A program made the position numbers and the translations under genes. This document shows, one piece after another, positions 1 through 9,320 of a stretch of 64,000 nucleotides of DNA (within the stretch, counting starts at the first letter, position 1; every line of letters starts with the position of its first letter). The DNA is taken from contig OZ345352.1 of assembly GCA_977006965.1 (NCBI GenBank), positions 2,728,001 to 2,792,000 of the forward strand, read 5' to 3'. A model generated the notes under the pieces. The model did no database searches. It was not told the DNA's origin and worked only from the letters and a program-made list of their open reading frames with translations. Source of the stretch: Phymatolithon calcareum. Lineage: Eukaryota > Rhodophyta > Florideophyceae > Hapalidiales.

Positions 1-194
1 GCGAAGTAATTTCCCACTCGAGGTCCCGAAAGAGACCAGAGGTGGGTTTTTGTAGTCCACTGAATCGTTATACAGTAACAAGAAAAGAAACTCTTCCATT
101 TACAGAATGCAGGCAAAACCTCTTGGCACTAGTAAGGTTACCCGAAGCGTGAGCAGGTGCGTTGGTAACTTTTAAATAAAAATCTAACTTTAAT
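1..194. other. no gene recognised
   Basis: I see no coding similarity or repeat structure in this stretch. It precedes the first recognisable LINE-B sequence and may be an unrecognised decayed part of it. Confidence 0.4.
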
Positions 195-335
195 CTTCTA
201 GATGCAGCGACAAGCTGGGCAAGAAAGAATGGCATGAAGTGGAATACCGACGAAGGAAAAAGCGAGGTTCTAATATACTCGGGCCTCTTCCAACGCAAAT
301 TTAGACTTGGGGGGTCCGAGCTCCACGAGACCCAC

Positions 336-1020
336 TATCGCACAGACGAGCTGAAGAGATCTTATTGAGCACTGTTCCCCTCTGGTGGCCGCTTTTCAAA
401 CTGGACGCAACTTGGGTGAAATGCTGTACGACTCAGAATGCAAGATGTGTAGTAGTTTGGTAGTACATGGATTCCGCCCTGAGTGGTGTGCCGCAATGCT
501 CAAGGAAGCTGGAAGAGAGAACAGAAGGAAATGAAAGAAGGTAACGAGATGACCAGCGACCATGAACATCCTAAATGGTTTCCAACCCGGGTCATCCCTT
601 TGAAGGACGGCGGCTGAAGATTGGTTGCGCAGAGATTTAGATGTTAAGCTCCCCGAAGCTCTGCACTTTGTGCGGCTTTGAGCTGTTGTGACATCAAGTA
701 CCACTCGTATCTGTTATAGTCTACGATAGCCGTAAGGATGGGGAGTTGTTTAACAACTCCGAAGCCTGCATAAAGAAAGAAAGAAAGATGTGTAGTACCG
801 ACTGTAACGAAACAGTTGAACATCTGTTGCTACGCTGTGGTGGACCTTCTGCGTTCAGACGCACGTTTATTGGACGAGTAGGTATCAAGACCGTAGGGGA
901 ACTATGCCGTGAGAGACCCAAAGACGTACTAAAATTTCTGAACAATGAGAATCTGTTTTCGAACAGCTCAGTCGCTCACAGTTTGTGTGAGCGAGCTTTT
1001 CGTAATAAAGAAAGAAAGAA
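336..1020 (+). mobile_element. LINE-A 3' fragment inserted in LINE-B
   Basis: This is a 5'-truncated LINE-A copy carrying the end of the pol ORF. The first part (336-454) ends in the cysteines CKMC. The second part (798-1020) continues with the zinc motif ETVEHLLLRCGG and ends in the LINE-A signature tail AATAAAGAAAGAAAGAAA. It is flanked by the 6-bp duplication ACCCAC (330-335 and 1021-1026), as expected for target-primed reverse transcription into LINE-B. A further insert occupies 455-784. Confidence 0.8.
455..784 (+). mobile_element. 330-bp tailed retroposon nested in LINE-A
   Basis: The segment is flanked by a perfect 13-bp direct repeat, AAGATGTGTAGTA, at 442-454 and 785-797. It ends in a TAAAGAAAGAAAG tail like that of LINE-A. 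Removing it and one repeat copy restores the neighbouring zinc-motif reading frame. No protein similarity was recognised inside. It is probably the 3' untranslated end of a LINE-A relative. Confidence 0.75.
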
Positions 1021-1552
1021 ACCCACCGCCTGGAATATCTCGGTACAGCGATCGAGACCAGAGGCGTAACCGACCACGCTACCCTGAAACGCCTCTCCAA
1101 AGCGAAAGGTATGATCCTTGCCCTCCGGGATAATGGCGTTACAGCTAAAGAACTGACGACAACAAAATGCATATCCATCTACAAGGCCTTGCTCCATTTC
1201 GATGGGAATACGCACTGCACCTAAAGCCGTAGACAAAGGCCATTCAATCGCATGTGGAACAGATAGAAGGACTGTTCTACTCCCTTATGTTAGTCACTTT
1301 GCTAAGCGGAATAATGATCGAATGCGAATGCTGTGCAGAATCACACCACAAGAGCTCAGACGCAAGAAATTAGGAAAGCACTTTGCGATGCCTCTCCTGC
1401 ATGCAAAACGGAACCTGGAGGAAATCAAGAACTACGATGGCAAGGATGAGCACTTGGCACAGGCACAGAAGGATATCCGATACCTAGAAGAACACGAACT
1501 GCTGAACGTTCCAACGCAGAGGGGCATGGATGGAAGTTTTAAAGAGTGCTGA

Positions 1553-2039
1553 AATGAGTTTTCTCGTGCTCCAATGATTCCACTAGGCTTTCACGAGTTT
1601 TTTGTACAGTTAATGTAACTGTCTTACACTGTTGCACTGTTCAAGATCTTTTATGATCCCAAAAGGGTCTTCATGGTACCTCCGTTTTAGATTCATTGCA
1701 AGGCGAAGGTTCACAATCATTTTGTAGATATCCTCTACTCATCCAGGGTAGGAACAATCTCTAATTCTAATAGTCTGTCCACTGCCTGCATTGTTTCGTC
1801 CTCGGTAATTCCGCGTAGTTACGGTCGTGTGAGATTGCGTTGTAGCGTCTCAAGACTCTTGTCAGCTACCTCATCGAAGTGCTCCACATAGAAAGATGTG
1901 TTCCGCGAGGGGAAGCGTCCGAAATACCATTTCAATGTCGTCATTCTGGAGTTTCGCGATTTGAGTCGCGCTCTCTCACGTCCACTAAGATTTTTCGCTT
2001 CTATCCTTCCCTCGCTTGGCTCCAGGCATTGGGGATATG
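1553..2039. other. no gene recognised
   Basis: This is non-coding sequence between two LINE-B copies. I found no ORF, tail or inverted repeat that I could support. Confidence 0.4.
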
Positions 2040-2739
2040 TGATATCTTATTTTAAAAGGTCCTAAAACCTCAGTTTGAGTAACAGGACCGCTTCTCAATC
2101 TTACACATTCTATTCTCTTAAAATCACATTAATTCAAATTTTTCTTCTCGCGAGGGCCCAGGTGAGTCTTTTGACTTCACATTCAGTCTGCTTGTCGATT
2201 TCGGTGGATCGCGGTGTTTGCTGGAGCGCTACGAGCTCACTCAGAGCACCGGTCCCAAAGTATGTCGCCAAGATTGATTTTCTCCCCAGAGGGGCTCTCT
2301 TAAAAATCTCTCATAGGCACTTTAGGCGCTTGTTTCTGTATCTTATATGTATCACTCCTGGTAGCTTGTTCGGCTTGTCTATTGGATATTTTATTATTCG
2401 TCCTTCTTTCTCCTTCCAGCATCCAGCGGTTTCCTATAGTCGACGCTTCTTCGACACTATGCGGTCTTCCGCTTCTTTTAACGCTCCTTTAAGGTTCTTC
2501 TCCTCTCTAACATACCCGATATCCTTCGATACGGTTGCCAACTCCTGTTCTCTTCCTCCATATTCTTCTTCCTATTCCAGGTACCTCTCCTTCTGATTTG
2601 GCACAAAGCAAACCTTTCAGACTGGTGTGCTCTCCTCATCCCTGGGCTGGCAAGTTTTCAAATATGTACTTGTAGAAAAGACCTTCTGCTGCTTCGATCA
2701 CAGCTATAGTCGCTTGGTCATCGGTTTCAAGTGGATAGC

Positions 2740-2887
2740 CCTGAAATTGTCCGCAAAATCAGTGGAAGGCCTCCAAAGTATCCTTGATATAGCCTCGGAG
2801 TGGGCACAGAGAAATGGTATGGTGTGGAACACCGTGAAAAGCGTAATTCTTTGGACCAAGGATACGGTAAGTCATAGCTTCAGGCTC
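2740..2887 (+). mobile_element. 148-bp internal LINE-B piece inserted antisense
   Basis: Plus-strand coding sequence SVEGLQSILDIASEWAQRNG, a LINE-B palm/thumb fragment, lies inside a minus-strand LINE-B copy. It is bounded by the 14-bp direct repeat TTCAAGTGGATAGC at 2726-2739 and 2888-2901. Removing the insert and one repeat restores the host copy. It has neither a 3' tail nor a 5' end. Confidence 0.7.
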
Positions 2888-3171
2888 TTCAAGTGGATAG
2901 CATACTCCCATTTGGGGAGAATCAACGATTCGAAAATCCTGATACTCGCCCATTCTCTATGCTTGGTGCAGCTCCTTTCCTGCAGCAAGAACTTGTGCTT
3001 TGGAAGTCCTTTATGCTTGAAAACGTCACTCTTTCCTGATTTCGTGTTCCATCTCACGCAGTTCTCGTCTGCCCACTTCGAGGCTCTGTTCAAGAGTTTA
3101 TGCAGCCCTTTAGCGGTCTTGGCTTGAAGGAAAAGTTCATCCGCAAATAGCTGCGCAGGTTGCTCCGACAC

Positions 3172-3237
3172 TACGCATCTCCCTTGCAGTCTCATGAGTG
3201 ATTCTGAGGGCGTTTAATAAATTCCAAATTCAAAAAA
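3172..3237 (+). mobile_element. 66-bp A-tailed insert with 14-bp duplication
   Basis: The direct repeat GGTTGCTCCGACAC lies at 3158-3171 and 3238-3251 and encloses a 66-bp insert ending in AAATTCAAAAAA. This fits a very short retrotransposed tail. Its source is unknown. Confidence 0.65.
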
Positions 3238-3432
3238 GGTTGCTCCGACACGGTTCTTGCTAGTTTGTCAGTAGCTTTGGCGAACGTATCCATAAATAAA
3301 TTGTATAGACAAGGACTGAACGGGGACCCTTGCGGAACCCCTCGGTCAATTATGCGTCAAGTTTTCGTTTCGTCTCCAGACGACGTAGTCCACGACGGCT
3401 GTAGCAGATACGATATAAGTCTGCCAAATCCT

Positions 3433-4112
3433 CTTCCCTCCATATTCTTCTGCATCTTCCAGGTACTTCTTCCAACTAGCTAGGCTCAAAGCGAAACTTT
3501 CAACCTGGTGTACTCTCCTCATCCTCGGGCTGGCGGGGAGGCAGAGCACGCGCATTCGTTCTCGTCAATTTTCGGCATATTTTCCAAATATGTACTTGCA
3601 GAAAAGCCCCCTGCTGCTTCGATCGCAGCTTGTAATCGCTTGGTCATCCGGGTCAAATGGATCGCATACTCCAATTTGGGGAGAAGCAAAGACTTGAAAA
3701 TTCTGATACTCCTGGCTGGCTAGAATGCGGTAACAAATACGCCAATTTGATGTCGTTTGTCGATGCACCCAACCGTATTCCGAACTCTTGACATTACCGT
3801 GTCGTCGGTGAATCCCTTGTTCTTACACTTACCCGGAAGTACGAAAGTCTCCATGCTTCCGCTGGCTGCACCGACACGGTTCCTGCTAGTTTGTTGGTGG
3901 CTGCAGCGAACGTGTCCATGAATACATTGTATAAAAATGACTGAACTGGGACCCTTGCGGAATCCGCCGGGCAATTTTGCACCATGTTTTCATTTCGTCT
4001 TTTGTTGACGTGATCCACGATGGCTTTGGCAGACACGATACCATCCTCCTTATGTAGGCTACTAGTTTGCTCTTCAGTTTTTCCATGAGGATGTCCATCT
4101 GGGCGCTGTCAT
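3433..4112 (-). mobile_element. second minus-strand LINE-B copy, fragment
   Basis: Reading down from 4112, the minus strand gives MDILMEKLKSKLVAYIRRMV, then the remnant RIPQGSQF of the PQGSP motif, then FMDTFAAATNKLAG. After an internal deletion it gives AWRSYF-like sequence and the basic C-terminal region ending near 3433. The palm aspartates are deleted. It abuts the preceding copy at 3432 and faces a plus-strand copy head to head at 4112. Confidence 0.7.
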
Positions 4113-5797
4113 AAGCTGGTGAGGCTCAAATGTCTTCCGCGAGCGTGGCGTCAAGCTACTCTGATCCCTCTGTACAAGAAAGGCCCACCCCATGTTGCAG
4201 CGAACTACAGACCTATATCGCTATTAAGTCAAGCCAGGAAAATCATCGATTCCGCACTCGACTCATACATATGGGAACACTACTGTTTCAACAGTGCTCA
4301 GCTAGGTTTCCGAAAAGACAAGAGCACATATATTGCGATACTCCGGGCAAAATGTGCCATGAAAGATGGGCATCCTTTTGTCGCGGTTCTTGACCTCTCT
4401 GCAGCATATGACAGGGTGCCACGAGACATCCTCATGAAAAGACTCGAACAGAAACTACCCGACGAAATAACAAGGATGGTGGCATATCTTCTGAAACCCT
4501 CGTGGGTTACGTCAGCAGGCGATGATACACGAACATGGTGCATTATCGATTGAGGAGTACCGCAAGGGTCCCCACTGAGCCCGTGCCTGTACAATATCTT
4601 CATGGATACATTCGCAGAAGCGGTCTCCAACGTCCCCAGCGACGTCTCTGAAAATCCAGCGCAACTGTTCGCTGACGATGTCCAGCTGCAATCAAAGGAT
4701 GGAGAAGGAATGCAGAAGCTACTTGATATAGCGACTACCTGGGCGCAGGAAAATGGTATGACCTGGAACACAAAGCCAGGAAAGAGCGAGATCCTTAAAT
4801 ACAAGGGACTCAGGAAACACACCTTCCACATTGCGGGTCGAGTTCTTCATCAAGCTTGGAGGCTCTCGTATCTCGGTATAAGCATGAACCACAAAGGCGT
4901 AACAGACGACATGGCGTTATCAAGAGTACGAAATGCAGTGGGGTGCATACACAAACTGCGGGATATTGGAGTCAATGTTCGAGGCTTTCAGCCTGTGACA
5001 TGCATTAGAATCTTCAAGTCGCTTATTTTGCCAAAGTGGGAGTATGCACTCCACGTCACGCCTCTGACAAAGCGATTACAATCAGCAATCGAATCTGCAG
5101 AAGGTTTATTCTTCAAGTGTGTTTTTGGGACATATGCCCAGCACCGCCATGGAAGAATGCGAGTTTTGTGCCGACTAGAACCACCTGCCATGAGGAGAAG
5201 ACACCAAGCAGAAAGGTTCTCTGCGAGTCTAGTGAAACAGAAGAAGCGCCTCGACGAAGCAGATGAGTATTCTGGGAGAGATGAAGATATTAAGGAGGCA
5301 ACCAAGGACATAGAGTGCCTCAAGAAATATGAAGATCTGCAGCAAGCTCTCGACAAAGCCAGGGAGGGCTCAGTCTCAAAGAAAGGGCGACGAAAAGAAA
5401 GCATTGAGTTATGGGCAGAGGAAGAAGAGGGAAGATCGCTCGAGATACCAACTGATTCGAACAATCTACCGATGGTTCTCCGCGTAAGAGAAAGGTCTAC
5501 ACGGTTGCGATGCCTACGGCTGATATTCAATAGAGCACCTCTTTGGAGAAAATCAGTACTTGGTGCATACTTTGGTGTCACAGCCGTGATTGAGCTGGTC
5601 GCGCTCCAACGCATTCTATCTTCATCCAAGATTAGTCCTGAAATTGAATATGAATGTAAGCGACTCACTGGAGCTCTTGTTGGGAGAGAAATACGAATCA
5701 GGGATATACTGAACAGTCAAACTACGTGAGCTTAGAAAATCGTGCGAAAGCGGCCCTGTTACTCTTCAAGAGAGGCCTTGGGAGCTTTTAAAATAAA
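4113..5797 (+). mobile_element. best-preserved LINE-B copy
   Basis: The element contains the pol pseudogene 4119-5729 and a short 3' untranslated region ending in CTTTTAAAATAAA near 5797. The same 3' terminus (GGGAGCTTTTAAAATAAA) recurs in the copy ending near 51632, which fixes the 3' end of this subfamily. The 5' end is truncated at the head-to-head junction, so sequence upstream of the RT fingers is missing. Confidence 0.8.
4119..5729 (+). pseudogene. LINE-B reverse transcriptase, one premature stop
   Basis: This reads as a reverse transcriptase of a non-LTR retrotransposon. Motifs in order are ANYRPISLLSQARKI (RT 0/1), STYIAILRA, VAVLDLSAAYDRVP (first catalytic aspartate), GVPQGSPLSPCLYNIF, LFADDVQLQ (catalytic FADD near 4665-4690), GMTWNTKPGKSE, YLGISMN and LILPKWEYALH. 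About 220 residues rich in Lys, Arg and Glu follow, containing MRVLCRLEPPAMRRRHQAER. The only break is a TGA at 4551-4553 just before GVPQGSP, where other copies have arginine, consistent with a CGA to TGA change. I see no APE endonuclease and no RNase H in any LINE-B copy. The C-terminal region matches no domain I know. The family is multicopy in the window. Confidence 0.85.
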
Positions 5798-6085
5798 CCA
5801 TAAGCTGGTGATAGATCGAGTACTGCAATGTACGGGTGACCGTGCCGCAGTGCGTTTTTTGCACGGAGAATGGCCAAATAAGTGGTTTTATCGCTCTGAA
5901 AGCCAAGTCGGGCTTTGTTGAAGCGATAGTGCTCCCGTATTTAGGAGTCCAGGCAGAGTCTATAACCTTCCTGAGCTGACTCAGTAGGGAGATAGGCCTG
6001 CAACTCGCGGCGACGTGCAGTGGGCCCTTCCTTTATATTGAAATAAGCGTTGTGATAGCGAGGTAGGCTTGGAGACTGCCTTCCT
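5798..6085 (-). mobile_element. LINE-B reverse transcriptase fragment
   Basis: Minus-strand reading gives LRKVIDSAWTPKYGSTIAS followed by TKPDLAFRAIKPLIWPF, which is the fingers region equivalent to ARKIIDSALDSYI and LGFRKDKSTYIAIL in the copy at 4.1 kb. Both ends are truncated. Confidence 0.6.
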
Positions 6086-6640
6086 TAACAGAATTTAAAA
6101 AGATCTGCGGTTTTATTCGAAACATAAAACCGAAGTTTTGGAGACTTTCCTAACGGCGTCCAACGGTCTAGCTCGCCAGAGAAGGCGAGCTGTGTCGCGC
6201 TTCTCCTTACTAGAATTCCCGGACGCCGTCCTGTAACTCTTAGGAACCTCATCCCGGACAATCACCGCTTGCCGGAGAACCGGATTTCCGTAGTTGTAGC
6301 CGTGCGATAGCTTCACGACTACTACAAAAGACTCTGAAGGGTGGGTGGGTGGTCAACAAGAAAACGCGGGCTGCCAACTGAAAAGCTCACCTGTCATACT
6401 TCCGCCGAGAAATCAGATATCGCACGATTCCTTGTGGGAAACGTATAGCCAGTGTACCAAAGAGCTCCTCACGCTGTTCACGTCTCGGTTCAGGCACGTT
6501 CCGAAGTGCGTGCCACCGTGTAAACGCGTCTGCAAGCTTGCGATGCATGTAGTGGAGATCAAGGTTTCTTCGGCGTCTTGCGTGATATAGAAAATTCGAT
6601 CGGCGATGTTCAGACTCTGAAGCAGTTGCTGGCGACTGTG
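6086..6640. other. no gene recognised
   Basis: Short ORFs exist on both strands but none resembles a known protein or a repeat family of the window. Confidence 0.4.
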
Positions 6641-7185
6641 CGCTCCGCTGAAACTGTCGCGCAAGCGTTCGACGCTAGTATCATGTCGAAGCCAGCCTTC
6701 TTGCCAGGCTTTGCTAAGGCTGAGCTAATATCCTTAGGCGTCACTTTCCCTCGTTCCGCCCTGTCGGTCTGCTCGCTTTACGTGTTATGTTGTTCCATGT
6801 ACGAAATATCGCAGGTCTTCGGCTTTTCCTTCGCAGTTTGGATTTTTTCGATTTCAAGTTTCTCCTTCAGTAGTCGCACAGCGAAATGCTCACCTAATTC
6901 AATCTTGATTTTCGAGGGCATGATTTTGCAAAGCGTTCTTATTCGATTTTCGAGTGAGAGTGTAAAGCGTCCTAGGCTGACGGAGCAGAACAAATCTTCG
7001 GCCTGATTGATTTGCATTTGGATGGATCTCGTCTGCGGGGAAGAGGGTCCTGTAGATTGATCTGATCATTCTTGTACGTAGTCCGTTTGCGTTAATTCTA
7101 ATATCTTGAAGATCCAAGATCTTTCCCTTCGCTTTCGAGACTCGTTTTAACTTTGAGAGTTCGGTGACGCCCGTGTTGTCGACGG
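6641..7185 (-). mobile_element. LINE-B fragment, second subfamily
   Basis: The minus strand encodes KILDLQDIRINANGLRTRMI and then QINQAEDLFCSVSLGRFTLS and RIRTLCKIMPSKIKIELGEH. This is the same region as RMRMLCRITPQELRRKKLGK in the 1.0-1.5 kb copy. The RT core is absent. It abuts the next LINE-B copy at about 7190. Confidence 0.7.
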
Positions 7186-7189
7186 GGAT

Positions 7190-9064
7190 ATATGTTGATT
7201 TATTTTAAAATCATCCAAGACCTCACTGTGAGTAACGGGGCAGCTTCTCAATTACTTCTAACTTACCGCATTCTATTTTCCTAACATTACCTTGATTCGA
7301 CTTTCTCTCCATATGAGAGTTCGAGTAATTCTTTTGCATTCATATTCAGTCTCTTTATCCACCAACTTAGACCCGAGTATGCGTTGGAGTGGAATAAGCT
7401 CAATTTCAGCACCGGGTTCGAAATACTCACCGAGGATTGATTTCCTCCACAACGGAGCTCTGGCAACAATCAGTATTAGGCATCTTAGCCTTGTCGTCCT
7501 GTCCCTTATTTGTAACACTCCTGGAAACTTCTTATGCTTGCTTATCGGGATTTTCACTGAGCGATCCTCTTCGCATTTTTGCCACACTTGGATTGCATCT
7601 TCCAATCGCCGCTTCTTCGAAACTTTACCTTCTTCTGCTTGTTTCAAGGCTTTGCTGAGGTGCTCCTCGCTTCTGATATAGCAAATGTCCTTCGATACTT
7701 CTGCCATATCCTTCTGTCTTCCTCGGCATTCTTCTGCCTGTTCTAGGTAGGTTTTCCGTTTTAGCGGACTTAAAGTAAACCTTTCCGCTTGGTGAGTCCT
7801 CCTCACCTCCGGACTCTCTAGCCGACAGAGCACTCTCATTCGATTTTTTCGATGCTCCGCATATTTCCCGAAGACATACTTGTAAAAAAGACCTTCTGCT
7901 GCCTCAATTGCTGATAGCAACCGCTTCGTCATCGGAGTCAGATGACTTGCATACTCCCACTTGGGGAAAATCAACGATTTGAAAATCCTGACGCATATTT
8001 CAGGGTGGAATCCACTGACATGAACGCCACTCTGCCTAAGTTTGTGGATGCATCCAACCGCATTCCGCTCTCTCGACATTGCTGTATCGTCTGTAACTGC
8101 AATGTTGTTCATACTATTGCCCAGGTAGGAAAGTCTCCACGCCTGGTGTAGCTCTTTTCTGGCAAGCATGAACTTTTGCTTAGGTAACCCCTTGTACTTA
8201 AGCACTTCGCTCATTCCTGGCTTTGTGCTCCATGTCATAGAATTTTCGTCTGCCCACTCTGTGGCTATGTTCAGTAGCCTTCGTAACCCTTTCGCATTCT
8301 TGGCTTGTAGAACCACATCGTCCGCAAATAACTGAACTGGCTGCTCGGAGACAGTTCCTGTAACTTTTCCAGCGGCTTCAGCAATCGTATCCATGAATAT
8401 GTTATAAAGTCACGGGCTGAATGGGGACCCTTGTGGAACATCTCTGTCGATAATGCACCATGTTTTTGATTCGTCCCCGGCGGATGTGATCCACGACGGC
8501 TTCAGCAAGTAGGCTACCATCCGAGTAATGTGCATCGGCAATTTGGTGGTCAGACGCTCCATGATGATGTCCCTTGGGACACTATCATAGGCTGCCGATA
8601 AGTCGAGGACAACAACATAAGGATGTCCACTTCTCATACTATTGTTTGCCCGGAATATGGCCAGATACGTGCTCTTATCCCTCCGGAAACCAAGTTTTTT
8701 CTTGTTGGAGCGGTAATGATCTCTAATGTAAGAGTCGAGTGATGAGTTGACAATCTTCCTGGCTTGGATTAGTAAGGAGATGGGTCGGTAGTTTGCTGCA
8801 ATGTGCGCTGGTCCTTTCTTCATAAGGGACTAAGTGTTGCTTGTCTCCATTGGCGTGAGAGGCATTTCAGTCGGCCAAATGTCTCCCATATAGCCAATAT
8901 CAGGCCGAAACATACTTGTTAGCATGTAGCATCTCAACCGCTACGGCATCTGGACCAACCGCCTTCCCTTTTGGGGCCCTATTTAAAGCTCTTTTCAGAT
9001 GCCTCCTAATTGCTCTGTTCTCCGTAAATCCTTCTAGTTTCACATTCCAGTCCTTGTCAGCTTT
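7190..9064 (-). mobile_element. LINE-B copy, minus strand, nearly complete RT
   Basis: The minus-strand copy runs from the region upstream of RT (GFTENRAIRRHLKRALNRAP, near 9050-8950) to the 3' end TTTATTTTAAAAT near 7200. It contains the pseudogene annotated separately at 7273-8823. The 5' end joins a palm fragment of another LINE-B copy at about 9065. Confidence 0.8.
7273..8823 (-). pseudogene. LINE-B reverse transcriptase, stop before the palm
   Basis: Motifs in order on the minus strand are HIAANYRPISLLIQARKIV, STYLAIFRA, VVVLDLSAAYDSVP, DVPQGSPFSP, then LFADDVVLQAK (catalytic FADD). GMSEVLKYKGLPK, YLGNSMN and LIFPKWEYASHLTP follow, and then the basic C-terminal region ending KVMLGK. A TGA at 8410-8412, where the 4.1-kb copy has cysteine (SPCLYNIF), splits it into 8410-8823 and 7273-8394. 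Domain order and length match the 4.1-kb copy. It lacks a recognisable endonuclease. Confidence 0.85.
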
Positions 9065-9320
9065 GCATAAAGTTGAGCGTGTTGTCGACTGTGGTACCCA
9101 TGTATTCCAGGCGTCCAGTTCCATGGAGTTCAGCCCCTGCGAATTGGAACGTTCGCTTATGCAGTCCCGAGTAGATGAGGACTTTGCCTCTTTCGCTCCT
9201 CGCGTTCCAAGTAATGCCATTCTCCCTGGCCATCGCGTCGCTCTATCGAGGAACCATTGCATTCCGTCAGAGTTTATCACCTGCAGTTGAAAGTCGTGAG
9301 GAAACAGGATTGCGTGGTAT
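9065..9320 (-). mobile_element. LINE-B palm fragment fused to next copy
   Basis: The minus strand reads FPHDFQLQVINSDGMQWFLD and then RATRW, equivalent to LFADDVQLQ..GMQKLLDIATTW in intact copies, with the aspartate pair changed to HD. It continues in frame into the upstream region of the 7.2-9.06 kb copy, giving a chimeric 151-codon ORF (8900-9355). This is a junction of two decayed copies, not a gene. Confidence 0.6.

Larger units (their letters stand above)
195..1552 (+). mobile_element. LINE-B fragment, split by a LINE-A insertion
   Basis: Two pieces of one LINE-B reverse transcriptase copy lie at 195-335 and 1021-1552. The first reads LLDAATSWARKNGMKWNT and continues to GSELHET, which is the palm/thumb region just after the catalytic aspartates in other copies of the window. 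The second resumes at LEYLGTAIETRGVTD and runs through the basic MRMLCRITPQELRRKKLG segment to a stop at 1552. The join is exact once the intervening 685 bp and one copy of the 6-bp duplication ACCCAC (330-335 and 1021-1026) are set aside. The copy is 5' truncated, lacks the catalytic motif and has one frame change near 1195. It cannot be functional. Confidence 0.8.
2040..3432 (-). mobile_element. LINE-B copy, minus strand, degraded
   Basis: On the minus strand this copy starts near 3432 in the reverse transcriptase (VVDYVVWRRNENLTH, equivalent to the PSWITSAGDE region). It passes the catalytic area near 3150 (LFADELFLQAK, with the second aspartate replaced by glutamate) and continues to the 3' end at TTATTTTAAAA (2050-2060). 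The 3' end resembles that of the copy at 7.2 kb. Many frame breaks are present. Two small inserts with 14-bp duplications interrupt it, at 2740-2887 and 3172-3237. The segment corresponding to YLG-SMN in other copies is deleted. Confidence 0.75.

Noticed and set aside
2075-2596. 173-codon plus-strand ORF over LINE-B
   Set aside because: It is the shadow of the minus-strand LINE-B C-terminal region. The real similarity is on the other strand.
4988-5668. 226-codon minus-strand ORF
   Set aside because: Antisense shadow of the plus-strand LINE-B reverse transcriptase.
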